Of a stretch of 12,420 bases of DNA, positions 5,731-12,420 are shown one piece after another. Position numbers and translations under genes: made by a program. The DNA is from Pseudomonadota bacterium. GTDB taxonomy: Bacteria > Pseudomonadota > Alphaproteobacteria > Rhizobiales > Hyphomicrobiaceae. The notes beneath the pieces were generated by a model. It ran no database searches. It was given only the letters and a program-made list of their open reading frames with translations, and was not told where the DNA came from. How positions within the stretch are numbered: position 1 is the stretch's first letter; each line of letters begins with the position of its first letter. The stretch spans positions 1 through 12,420 of the forward strand of contig JAEYYJ010000381.1 in assembly GCA_023430845.1 (NCBI GenBank), given 5' to 3'.

Positions 5731-7598
5731 CAACGTCGAAAAAGCCGGGCAAGCTCGATGCACCTGACGCCAATGAGGGCGACATGCGCGGCAGGCAGCC
5801 GACTGGCGCCCGCCCTTCCGCCGCCCGACCGCCCGAAATTCCTACGGGGCTCGCCTCATCGCTTCTGGAGTCCAGCCCGGATTGCGTGAAGCTCGTCGAT
5901 AGTCAGGGGATTATCTACTACGTCAATCCCGCCGGTTGCGGTCTTCTGGAGCTTGAGTCAGGAGATTCCATCCTCGGTCAGCACTGGCCCGATCTTTGGC
6001 CCGAAGCCGCGCGTCCGACCGTGCAGAAGGCGATGGTCGATGCTCTGCGCGGCGAGATCGTGCGTTTCAGCGATGCTTGCCCGACGGCTAAAGGCACGTC
6101 GAAGTGGTGGGATGTCATCGTAAATCCCGTCCGCGGCGCTAGCGGCAAAGTCGAGCATCTTCTTTGCGTCTCGCGTGATGTCACGGCCCAGAAGATGGCT
6201 GAAGTCTCTCTCAAGGTCAGCGAGCAGCGCTTCCGGGCGCTCGCCGACAATATGGCCCAGTTCGCCTGGATGGCTTACCCGTCGGGTTACGTGTTCTGGC
6301 ACAACGAGCGCTGGCTCGACTACACGGGATTGGATCCCGTGGAGTCGGCGGGCGAGGGTTGGCACGACGTCATTCACGCCGACTTTTCGGAGCGGGTCGT
6401 TCGGCAGTTGAAACGAGCCTTCGAGAGCGGCGAGACATGGGAGGATACCTTCCCCATGCGCGGTGCCGACGGCACCTACCGCTGGTTTCTGTCGCGCGCA
6501 ATGCCGCTGCGCGACGATCAGGGGCGCGTCGTTCTCTGGTGCGGTACGGATACCGACATCACCGATCAGCGGCGCTTGAGCGAGCGCCTGCTCAAGCATC
6601 AGCGCGTCATCGAGCTGTCCCACGAAGCCATGCTCGTTTGGGAGCTCGGCGAGGGGGTCATTCTTTTCAATCGCGGGTGCGAGGAGCTCTATGGCTACGG
6701 CAAGGCCGAGGCGCTGGGAAGCATACCTGCCGAGCTGCTGAAGACGCGCTATCCGATGAAGCTCGATGCCATGCTCGAGGTTCTCGACGAAAAGGGTAAG
6801 TGGAGCGGCGAGCTGCTTCAGGCCTCGAAGGATGGCGCCGAGATCTGGGTGGACAGTCGCCTGGAGCTGATCCGCACGGGCGGTCGCAGTCTCGTCGTCG
6901 AGACGAACCGTGACATCACCGAGCGACGCAAGTCCGACGATGTCCGCAATCTCCTGGTGGGCGAGCTCAATCATCGCGTGAAGAACACGCTCGCGATCGT
7001 TCAGGCGATCGTGGCGCAGACGGCGCGCACATCCTCGACGATCGAGCAGTTCGTTGCCGGCCTCAATGGTCGCATCCAGTCCATGTCGAGCGCGCATCAC
7101 ATGCTCACGGAGGCCCACTGGTCGGGTGCCTCGCTGCGCGAGATCGCGACGTCGCAGATCGAGGTCAGCGCCGGCGAGACCAGCAACGTCGAGATTCTCG
7201 GGGACGACGTGTTCGTGCCCCCTCAGACAGCGCTCCAGCTTACGCTCATGCTGCACGAGCTCGCGACCAACGCCGTCAAGCACGGTTCGCTTTCACGACC
7301 CGAGGGCCGTGTCACCGTCTCGTGGACGACGGCCGTGCGTGATACGCCGAGCATCATCCTCCTGTGGACCGAGCGCGGCGGACCGCCTGTGACCCCCCCC
7401 GCCGCCCGCGGCTTCGGCACCCTCCTGCTCGAGCGTTCCGGCAAGCTGCCACATCTTCAAGCGAGCCTGGAGTTCGACCCGAAGGGCGTCGTCTGTCGGA
7501 TTGAGGCCAAGCTCGGCGCGGCCGGAGAGGGCGAGCAGGCCTACTTCAATCCGCGCCGGCATCAGGCGCACGGCGCCTCCGGCACTGCCGTCTCCTGA
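5727..7598 (+). CDS. Soluble triple-PAS HWE-family sensor histidine kinase, probable PhyR kinase
   Basis: The 623-residue protein has a disordered N-terminus (1-38) and three PAS domains (about 41-158, 165-283 and 290-402). An HWE-type transmitter follows (about 408-595). PAS2 has the classic WLDYTGLDPVESAGEGWHDV stretch at 196-215. The phospho-acceptor is His416 in LVGELNHRVKNTLA. The ATP-binding N-box is HELATNAVKHGSLS (510-523), the family-defining Trp-x-Glu is Trp547-Thr-Glu549, and the GFGT loop follows at 562-565. No membrane segment or signal peptide is seen, so it should sense a cytoplasmic cue. HWE kinases next to phyR commonly phosphorylate PhyR, and that role is inferred here. Start choice is uncertain: ATG 5727 fits coupling to the upstream leader ORF, while GTG 5676 would add 17 residues. 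No EcfG promoter was found directly upstream. A run of eight C at 7393-7400 lies in the ATP-binding domain, but the frame is intact. Confidence 0.9.
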   Translation: MTTSKKPGKLDAPDANEGDMRGRQPTGARPSAARPPEIPTGLASSLLESSPDCVKLVDSQGIIYYVNPAGCGLLELESGDSILGQHWPDLWPEAARPTVQKAMVDALRGEIVRFSDACPTAKGTSKWWDVIVNPVRGASGKVEHLLCVSRDVTAQKMAEVSLKVSEQRFRALADNMAQFAWMAYPSGYVFWHNERWLDYTGLDPVESAGEGWHDVIHADFSERVVRQLKRAFESGETWEDTFPMRGADGTYRWFLSRAMPLRDDQGRVVLWCGTDTDITDQRRLSERLLKHQRVIELSHEAMLVWELGEGVILFNRGCEELYGYGKAEALGSIPAELLKTRYPMKLDAMLEVLDEKGKWSGELLQASKDGAEIWVDSRLELIRTGGRSLVVETNRDITERRKSDDVRNLLVGELNHRVKNTLAIVQAIVAQTARTSSTIEQFVAGLNGRIQSMSSAHHMLTEAHWSGASLREIATSQIEVSAGETSNVEILGDDVFVPPQTALQLTLMLHELATNAVKHGSLSRPEGRVTVSWTTAVRDTPSIILLWTERGGPPVTPPAARGFGTLLLERSGKLPHLQASLEFDPKGVVCRIEAKLGAAGEGEQAYFNPRRHQAHGASGTAVS

Positions 7599-7609
7599 CA
7601 TGCTCTGAC

Positions 7610-7635
7610 GGAACCCAAATTCCAGCCCACGCGTT
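7610..7635 (+). promoter_or_regulatory. EcfG promoter of the 93-residue small protein gene
   Basis: GGAAC at 7610-7614 and CGTT at 7632-7635 are separated by 17 bases, a perfect consensus match. It begins 12 bases after the kinase stop codon. Transcription would start near 7642, leaving a leader of about 84 bases. Use by EcfG is inferred. Confidence 0.83.
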
Positions 7636-7725
7636 CATTTTGCGCGATGCAAGGCTGTGTTTGCGATGGGGCAGCGACGAGACACGCCGATCGCCCCTCG
7701 ACGCACAATTGAACGGAGAACGACA

Positions 7726-8007
7726 ATGTCAGAGATCATGCGCATCGAACCTGAAAAGGCGCGCCAGGACCCTGAAGCCGTCTTCGATCGGCCGTCGGAT
7801 ATCGAGAAGGAAGTAGGTCTGACACGTGGTCAGAAGATCGCGACACTGAAGCGCTGGGAGGCCGACGTCGTGCGTCGCCTCGACTCGACCGACGAGGGCA
7901 TGCCTTCGAACGGTGACAACTCCAACGATGCGGTCCTCCTGAAAGAGATCAAGATGGTGATCGACGCCATCCAGACCGGTGAGGAAGCACCGTTGGAGAC
8001 GCACTGA
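7726..8007 (+). CDS. Conserved small stress-associated protein of unknown function
   Basis: This 93-residue soluble acidic protein has no membrane segment or signal peptide. An N-terminal part with FDRPSDIEKEVGLTRGQKIA (about residues 20-39) runs into TLKRWEADVVRRLDSTDEGM. A short polar linker (about 61-68) is followed by a second helix (LLKEIKMVIDAIQTG, about 71-85). The pattern LT..QK...L..WE.D is shared by many short proteobacterial proteins that I recall as uncharacterised and often stress-linked; no biochemical role is known to me. A GGAG ribosome-binding site at 7714-7717 supports ATG 7726 over an upstream in-frame GTG at 7657. The perfect EcfG promoter at 7610 makes it a GSR effector candidate. 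It ends 7 bases from the convergent racemase gene with no clear terminator between them. Confidence 0.78.
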   Translation: MSEIMRIEPEKARQDPEAVFDRPSDIEKEVGLTRGQKIATLKRWEADVVRRLDSTDEGMPSNGDNSNDAVLLKEIKMVIDAIQTGEEAPLETH

Positions 8008-8014
8008 CCTCTAG

Positions 8015-8758
8015 TCAGCGCGCACTCTCCTCCTTCAATAATCCCGCGAGCGGGCCGGTGATCGTTTTTGGCTGGCCCGTCTCGTAACCGCCGCGCTTGG
8101 ATGTTTTGTGCCCGAGCGCGACGAGCATCTCGGTGAGCTTTACGGCAGCACCGACCCCGTCGATGACAGGGCATTTATGCTGCACCGATAGATCGCGCGC
8201 GAGCTTGGCCATGCCAGCGCAACCGAGCACGATGGCTTCTGCGCGATCTTCAGCGAGTGCTCGCGCAATCTCCTCGTCGATCCGCGCACGCGCATCCGAG
8301 TGCTCATCTTCCAACGCTAGGACCGGCACCTCTGCGGCGCGCACATGCGCGCACCGCTCGAAGCCGTACTTCATGAGATTGTGCTCGAGAGCTGGAATCG
8401 ACCGCGCGAGTGTCGTCACGACCGTGAAGCGGTTCGAGATCAACGTCGCTGCGTGATAGGCCGCCTCGCCAATCCCGATTACAGGGCCATTGGCAATCTG
8501 GCGCGCTGCATCGAGGCCGGTATCGTCGAAGCACGCAATGACGTGAGCATCAGCGCCTTCGGTCTCGCCCCTGCGCACTTCCATCAGAAGCCCCGGCAGC
8601 GACATGGCCTCGTCATAGTAGCCTTCGATGGAGACGGGACCGGTCGACGAGGTGACCGCCTCGATAGTCGTGCCGTGTGCGGCTGCATCCTCGGCGGCGC
8701 GTGCGATCGTCGCCGTCATTGCCGCGGTCGTGTTCGGATTGATCACGCGGATGCGCAT
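8015..8758 (-). CDS. Aspartate/glutamate/hydantoin racemase family protein
   Basis: The 247-residue enzyme begins MRIRVINPNTTAAMT, the family's N-terminal signature. It carries the two catalytic cysteines of the cofactor-independent two-base racemases: Cys76 in ACFDDTGLDAAR and Cys180 in LGCAGMAKLAR. The length matches the hydantoin and allantoin racemase subgroup (about 240-250 residues). The likely reaction is interconversion of D- and L-forms of a 5-substituted hydantoin, allantoin or a related amino-acid derivative; the exact substrate cannot be read from sequence. ATG 8758 is preferred to GTG 8797 because the longer form would start inside a hairpin and before the conserved Ile-Asn-Pro-Asn-Thr start. 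It is the last gene of the ABC importer operon, 76 bases after dppD, and would act on the imported compound in the cytoplasm. Confidence 0.85.
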   Translation of the reverse strand: MRIRVINPNTTAAMTATIARAAEDAAAHGTTIEAVTSSTGPVSIEGYYDEAMSLPGLLMEVRRGETEGADAHVIACFDDTGLDAARQIANGPVIGIGEAAYHAATLISNRFTVVTTLARSIPALEHNLMKYGFERCAHVRAAEVPVLALEDEHSDARARIDEEIARALAEDRAEAIVLGCAGMAKLARDLSVQHKCPVIDGVGAAVKLTEMLVALGHKTSKRGGYETGQPKTITGPLAGLLKEESAR

Positions 8759-8778
8759 CAGTCTGGTCCCGATCTCGA

Positions 8779-8820
8779 AATTCGCCACTGCTTGCACGAA
8801 GCGGCAAGCATAGGCGAATT
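8779..8820 (-). repeat. 42-base hairpin between the ABC ATPase gene and the racemase gene
   Basis: The outer arms AATTCGCC (8779-8786) and GGCGAATT (8813-8820) and the inner arms TGCTTGC (8789-8795) and GCAAGCA (8804-8810) are perfectly complementary. They are separated by one symmetric 2x2 mismatch, with an 8-base loop (8796-8803). It lies 20 bases before the racemase ATG on the transcribed strand and has no T-run. It may stabilise the upstream ABC mRNA, reduce racemase expression, or serve as an operator-like palindrome. Confidence 0.75.
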
Positions 8821-8834
8821 ACGCGACGATCACA

Positions 8835-9857
8835 CTAGGCAGTCACGGCCGGCGCCAGAGCCGCGATCTTGCCCACGGTGTCGGCGGTCCTGAGGCACCG
8901 CACGCGATGGCCGCTGCCGAGGTCGACGGGCTCCGGCACCGTCGTCCGGCACATGTCGGCGGCAAGTGCGCAGCGTGGCGCGAAGGCACAGCCCGGCGGC
9001 AGATTGGCCAGATCGGGCGGGCTCCCTGGAATTGCCGGCAGGCGGTGACCTTCGAGTCGGCCGCCATGAGCGCGCGTCGACAGGAGGCCGATCGTGTAGG
9101 GATGACGCGGTGCACGGATGACATCGCGCACCGTGCCTGTCTCGACAATGCGGCCCGCATACATGACCGCAATGCGATCCGCCACCTCGACCGCGACCGA
9201 GATGTCGTGCGTGACGAAAATCATCGACAACCCGAGCTCGCGCTGCAGCTCACGCAGCAGCAGCAGAACCTGCACCTGCACCGTGGCATCGAGCGCCGTC
9301 GTCGGCTCGTCGGCCAGCAGAATGCGCGGCTTGCTCGAAAGCGCGAGCGCGATCATCGCGCGCTGCCGCATGCCGCCCGACATCTCGTGCGGATAGGCCT
9401 GCAGGCGCCGCTCCGGACTCGGGATGCGCACGAGCGTCAGCATCTCCAGCGCGCGCTTGCGTGCGTCGGCGACCGAGATCTTCTCGTGATTACGCACGGC
9501 CTCGACGATCTGCTGGCCGACCGTATAGACCGGATCCATGGCCAGCATGGGTTCCTGGAAAACCATCGACACGGTTTTGCCGCGGAAGTTCTCGAGCGCA
9601 CGCCCTTCGAGTGTCGTGACGTCCACACCCTCGACCTTGATGCTGCCCTCGATGCGCGAGCGCTTCGGCGGGTGCAGGCGCAGGATCGAGCGCAGCGTCA
9701 CGCTCTTGCCGGAGCCCGACTCGCCAAGAAGTGCGATCACCTCACCGCGTCCGAGCGCGAGATCGACACCGTCCAGCGCCCGCACTGGCTTGGGCCCGCT
9801 ACCGAAGGTGACGGTCAGGCCGCGAATATCGAGGACCGGATCGCTCGGGGCGTTCAT
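8835..9857 (-). CDS. dppD: Dipeptide/oligopeptide-type ABC importer ATPase, DppD-like
   Basis: This 340-residue ATPase has all motifs intact: Walker A GESGSGKS (45-52), Q-loop Gln101, signature MSGGMRQR (159-166), Walker B ILLADEP (179-185) and switch His217. The C-terminal oligopeptide-type extension begins with [11 protein letters not shown] and includes [15 protein letters not shown] and APRC. Four cysteines (290, 296, 303 and 321) fit the spacing seen in Dpp/Opp ATPases reported to hold an iron-sulphur cluster. It should pair with the DppF-like subunit to power import through DppB and DppC. A GGAGAAA ribosome-binding site precedes ATG 9857; the gap from dppF is 19 bases. The substrate is not known; the downstream racemase argues for a peptide-like or hydantoin-like amino-acid derivative. 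Confidence 0.93.
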   Translation of the reverse strand: MNAPSDPVLDIRGLTVTFGSGPKPVRALDGVDLALGRGEVIALLGESGSGKSVTLRSILRLHPPKRSRIEGSIKVEGVDVTTLEGRALENFRGKTVSMVFQEPMLAMDPVYTVGQQIVEAVRNHEKISVADARKRALEMLTLVRIPSPERRLQAYPHEMSGGMRQRAMIALALSSKPRILLADEPTTALDATVQVQVLLLLRELQRELGLSMIFVTHDISVAVEVADRIAVMYAGRIVETGTVRDVIRAPRHPYTIGLLSTRAHGGRLEGHRLPAIPGSPPDLANLPPGCAFAPRCALAADMCRTTVPEPVDLGSGHRVRCLRTADTVGKIAALAPAVTA

Positions 9858-9876
9858 TGAACTTTCTCCGCGTGCA

Positions 9877-10929
9877 TCAGGCGGCGGCCTTGCTGTGACC
9901 GGACGTGGGATCGACCATGTGGCATGCTGCGAGGTGGCCCGCGCCGCATACCGTGAGCGCGGGTGTCTTTGCCGAGCAGACGGACTCGGCCATGACGCAG
10001 CGCGTGTGGAAGCGACAACCCGGCGGTGGGTCGATCGGGTTCGGCGGATCGCCCGCGAGTGGCGCCTCCATGGTGCGCTCGTCCGGGTTCATGGAAAGCA
10101 TCGAGCCGAGTAGCGCCGTCGTGTAGGGGTGGCGTCCGCCGGTGTAGAGCGCGTCGGTCGGGCCGATTTCGGCAACGCGGCCGAGATACATGACCATCAC
10201 GCGATTGGCGATGAAGCGCACAACTTCGAGATCGTGACTGATGAAGATGTACGTGAGGCCGATCTCGTCCTTGAGATCAAGAAGCAGATTGAGCACCTGC
10301 GCTTCGACGGATTTGTCGAGCGCGGAAACGGCTTCATCGAGAATGATGACTTTGGGCTCGAGCGCGAGCGCGCGTGCGATATTCACACGCTGGCGTTGAC
10401 CGCCGGAAAGTTCATGCGGATAGCGGCCTGCAAAGCGGCGCGGATCGAGGCCGACGCGATCGAGCAGCCGGCGTGCACGGCGGATCGCCTCACCGCCCGC
10501 GAGCCCGTGCACGGTCGGTCCATATGCGATCGAGTCTTCTACGGTCAGGCGCGGATTGAGCGAGGCATAGCTGTCCTGGAACACCATCTGCACTTGCGAG
10601 CGGAATTCTTTCAGCGAGAGCTCAGGCGTTCCCGGTGCGCGGCCGTTCAGCAGGACATTGCCGCTGTCGGGCTTGATCAGGTTCATGAGCACGCGTGCGG
10701 TCGTGGACTTGCCGCAGCCGGACTCACCAACAATGCCGAGCGTCTCTCCGGGATAGAGGGAGAAGTTTACGCCATCGACAGCGCGCACGACGGCATTGGC
10801 GCGCCCGAGCAATCCCGACTTGATCGGAAAGTGCTTCACGAGTTCGACCGCCTCGAGCAGGGCGTGCGCCGGCTCGCCCGCTGTCCGTGCTGGAGAAGGT
10901 GGTGAAGCTAGTGCCGTGTCGCTCGCCAT
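9877..10929 (-). CDS. dppF: Dipeptide/oligopeptide-type ABC importer ATPase, DppF-like
   Basis: This 350-residue ATPase has Walker A GESGCGKS (68-75), Q-loop Gln118, signature LSGGQRQR (174-181), Walker B VIILDE (194-199) and switch His232. After Walker B the usual Pro is Ala (DEAVSALD), a variant I have seen in related importers and not expected to inactivate it. The C-terminus has the RHPYTTALL and PPPGCRFHTRC elements of the Opp/Dpp group, with cysteines at 305, 311, 318, 328 and 336. The reading frame continues far upstream without a stop through dppC, but homology begins at MASDTALA. ATG 10929 lies 2 bases after the dppC stop codon with an AAGG site, so the genes are translationally linked. 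It forms a heterodimer with the DppD-like subunit. Confidence 0.93.
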   Translation of the reverse strand: MASDTALASPPSPARTAGEPAHALLEAVELVKHFPIKSGLLGRANAVVRAVDGVNFSLYPGETLGIVGESGCGKSTTARVLMNLIKPDSGNVLLNGRAPGTPELSLKEFRSQVQMVFQDSYASLNPRLTVEDSIAYGPTVHGLAGGEAIRRARRLLDRVGLDPRRFAGRYPHELSGGQRQRVNIARALALEPKVIILDEAVSALDKSVEAQVLNLLLDLKDEIGLTYIFISHDLEVVRFIANRVMVMYLGRVAEIGPTDALYTGGRHPYTTALLGSMLSMNPDERTMEAPLAGDPPNPIDPPPGCRFHTRCVMAESVCSAKTPALTVCGAGHLAACHMVDPTSGHSKAAA

Positions 10930-10931
10930 CG

Positions 10932-11822
10932 CTATGCCTTGATGTCCATGGCCGACCTCAGGCCGTCCGTCAGAAGGTTGAACGAGATCGAGGTAATGAA
11001 GATCATGATGCCGGGCAGCGCGCAGAGCATGGGCTGCGTGTAGAGCGCCGTGCGCAGCGTATTCAGCATGAGGCCCCACTCGGGCTCCGGCGGCCGTACG
11101 CCAAGGCCGAGGAAGGAGAGGCCTGAAGCGAGGATCATCGAGACTGCGATCAGGCTCATCGCATAAACGAAGATGGGGCCGAGCACATTGCCGAGCACGT
11201 GCTTGCGCACGATCGAAAGCCCCCCGGCGCCGCTGGCGCGCGCCGCTTCCACATAATCGAGACCGCGAACACTCGTCGTTACGCTCTCCGCGATTCGCGC
11301 GATCGGTGGGATGAACACGATCGTCAATGAGATGAGTCCGTTGACGATGCCGGCGCCCATGGCGCCAGAAAGTGCGATCGCGAGCAGCACCGAGGGAAAG
11401 GCGAAGATGATGTCGATCGTGCGCATAAGTATGCTGTTGACCCAGCCGCCGACATAGCCTGCCGTGATGCCGATCGCCGAACCGATGAAGAGCGCGAAGA
11501 ACACTGGCGTCACGCCCATGAAGAGCGAAAGCCGCGCGCCGTAGATCAGACGCGAGAGCATATCGCGGCCGAGCTCGTCCGTGCCGAGCCAGTGCCCCGG
11601 CGTGCCGGGCGGTCTGAGGCGCCGGAGCGTCATGCCGCGGAATGGATCGTGCGGTGCGATGTACGGCGCAAGGATGGCGATCAGGATCAGCAGGAGGATG
11701 ACGCCGAGTGCGATCATGGCCACGGGATCGCGACGGAAACGACGCCACACCGTCGACCAGTAGCCGGGCGAGCGCTCGATGGTTGCGTCGTCGATCATTG
11801 CGGGGGCGACGGCTTGGACCAT
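10932..11822 (-). CDS. dppC: Dipeptide/oligopeptide-type ABC importer permease, DppC-like
   Basis: This 296-residue inner-membrane permease begins with the cytoplasmic WRRFRRDPVAMIALGVILLL region (26-45), typical of DppC/OppC. The first membrane helix (about 35-56) is followed by the periplasmic HWLGTDELGRD signature (77-87), then about five further helices. The EAA coupling loop is YVEAARASGAG (190-200), which docks on the ATPases. ATG 11822 is chosen because it has a CCGGAG ribosome-binding site and lies 4 bases after the dppB stop codon; an in-frame TTG at 11840 would overlap dppB. It pairs with the DppB-like permease to form the import channel. Confidence 0.93.
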   Translation of the reverse strand: MVQAVAPAMIDDATIERSPGYWSTVWRRFRRDPVAMIALGVILLLILIAILAPYIAPHDPFRGMTLRRLRPPGTPGHWLGTDELGRDMLSRLIYGARLSLFMGVTPVFFALFIGSAIGITAGYVGGWVNSILMRTIDIIFAFPSVLLAIALSGAMGAGIVNGLISLTIVFIPPIARIAESVTTSVRGLDYVEAARASGAGGLSIVRKHVLGNVLGPIFVYAMSLIAVSMILASGLSFLGLGVRPPEPEWGLMLNTLRTALYTQPMLCALPGIMIFITSISFNLLTDGLRSAMDIKA

Positions 11823-11826
11823 GGCG

Positions 11827-12420
11827 TCAGCTCCGGGCAATGCGCGGGTCGATCGCGGTCTGCACCACGTCGACCAGAAGGTTCAGCACGACGAAGAAGC
11901 ATGCGAGTACCAGGATCGTCCCCTGCAGCAGCGGCAGATCGCGCTGGAAGATCGCGTCATTGAGAAGGAGGCCGGTGCCTGGCCAAGAGAACACCGTCTC
12001 GATGAGGATCGACCCGCCCAGAAGATAGCCGAGCTGGATACCCATGACGGCGAGCGCGGTCGGCGCGGCATTCTTCACGACGTGCTTGAAGATGCCGAAG
12101 GAGGATGTGCCCTTGGCCTTGAGGCCGGCAATGAACTCCTGCGAGAGGATCTCGGCGACGAGCGCGCGCACCGTGCGTGCGATGATGCCCATGGGGATCA
12201 CCGACATCGTGACAGCGGGGAGGATCATGTGGCGGATGTGCGTCCAGTCCCAGACCCAGTTGTCGGAGCCGCCGGGGCCGGCGCCGGTTGGCGGCAGCCA
12301 GCCGAGCTGCGCCGAGAAAATGATGACCAGCACCATGCCGAGCCAGTAGTGCGGCACGGAGACACCGGCGACGGAGATCGCAGAGGCGACTTTGTCGATC
12401 CACGTATCGCGAAAACTGCC
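11827..12420 (-). CDS. dppB: Dipeptide/oligopeptide-type ABC importer permease, DppB-like, N-terminus outside the window
   Basis: The frame is open from the right edge to the stop at 11827, giving 197 C-terminal residues of a family about 310-330 long. The visible start, DTWIDKVASAISVAGVSVPH, is the cytoplasmic-to-membrane transition typical of DppB, so roughly the first 120 residues are missing. Several membrane helices follow, with the EAA loop LSQEFIAGLKAKG and the conserved LLGGSILIETVFSWPGTG and DLPLLQG stretches. The chain ends DVVQTAIDPRIARS, the normal DppB C-terminus. It is the most upstream gene seen of the operon; the substrate-binding protein and the operon promoter must lie beyond the right edge or elsewhere. 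Confidence 0.92.
   Translation of the reverse strand, partial: GSFRDTWIDKVASAISVAGVSVPHYWLGMVLVIIFSAQLGWLPPTGAGPGGSDNWVWDWTHIRHMILPAVTMSVIPMGIIARTVRALVAEILSQEFIAGLKAKGTSSFGIFKHVVKNAAPTALAVMGIQLGYLLGGSILIETVFSWPGTGLLLNDAIFQRDLPLLQGTILVLACFFVVLNLLVDVVQTAIDPRIARS

Noticed and set aside
5958..7283. 441-residue reverse-strand frame opposite the kinase
   Set aside because: It is fully antisense to the PAS and HWE domains; composition is that of a shadow frame.
7393..7400. Run of eight C in the kinase as a possible phase-variation tract
   Set aside because: The frame is intact, the run is explained by Pro codons in a GC-rich genome, and nothing else suggests slippage control.
8008..8014. Bidirectional terminator between the 93-residue protein gene and the racemase
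   Set aside because: The gap is only 7 bases and no clear stem with a T-run was seen on either strand nearby.
10930..11748. N-terminal 273-residue extension of the dppF frame
   Set aside because: It is His/Arg-rich out-of-frame translation of dppC; the ATPase homology begins at ATG 10929.

Overview
The window comes from a GC-rich alphaproteobacterium, most likely of the order Hyphomicrobiales (Rhizobiales). The evidence is a complete general stress response (GSR) core, a partner-switching system confined to Alphaproteobacteria: the anti-sigma factor NepR, the ECF sigma factor EcfG, the anti-anti-sigma response regulator PhyR and an HWE-family histidine kinase. Genus and species cannot be fixed from this sequence alone.

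Left part (1-3460). An AI-2E-type membrane transporter is cut by the left edge and points left. Rightward and divergent from it are a 57-residue DUF1328 membrane peptide and a long membrane-anchored protein shaped like a GTPase but with eroded nucleotide-binding motifs. Next come a DUF883 (YqjD/ElaB-like) protein and a small membrane protein with a YqjE-like layout. Two of these transcription units start from textbook EcfG promoters (GGAAC, 16-17 bases, CGTT). An intrinsic terminator closes the block.

Central part (3461-8007). nepR and ecfG overlap by ATGA and sit behind a near-consensus EcfG promoter. phyR follows in the same direction with its own perfect EcfG promoter, then a soluble triple-PAS HWE kinase. 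The kinase appears to be translationally coupled to a 28-codon leader ORF. A 93-residue conserved small protein closes the block, again behind a perfect EcfG promoter. In all, five EcfG-type promoters are visible in about 7 kb, four perfect and one with a single mismatch. The locus therefore reads as a self-activating stress island: the kinase would phosphorylate PhyR, PhyR~P would sequester NepR, and freed EcfG would transcribe nepR-ecfG, phyR and the small envelope or stress proteins around them.

Right part (8008-12420, minus strand). A Dpp/Opp-type ABC importer (permeases DppB, cut by the right edge, and DppC; ATPases DppD and DppF) leads into an aspartate/glutamate/hydantoin-racemase family enzyme. 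This looks like one catabolic operon for a peptide-like, hydantoin-like or N-carbamoyl amino acid. A 42-bp hairpin lies between the last ABC gene and the racemase. No EcfG promoter was found in this part; it is probably an independent metabolic module that converges on the stress island.

No rRNA, tRNA, CRISPR array, insertion sequence or phage gene was recognised. No stretch over 300 bases lacks a gene. The most unusual items are the pseudo-GTPase next to the stress core, the density of EcfG promoters in front of uncharacterised small proteins, the leader ORF before the kinase, and three strong intergenic hairpins.
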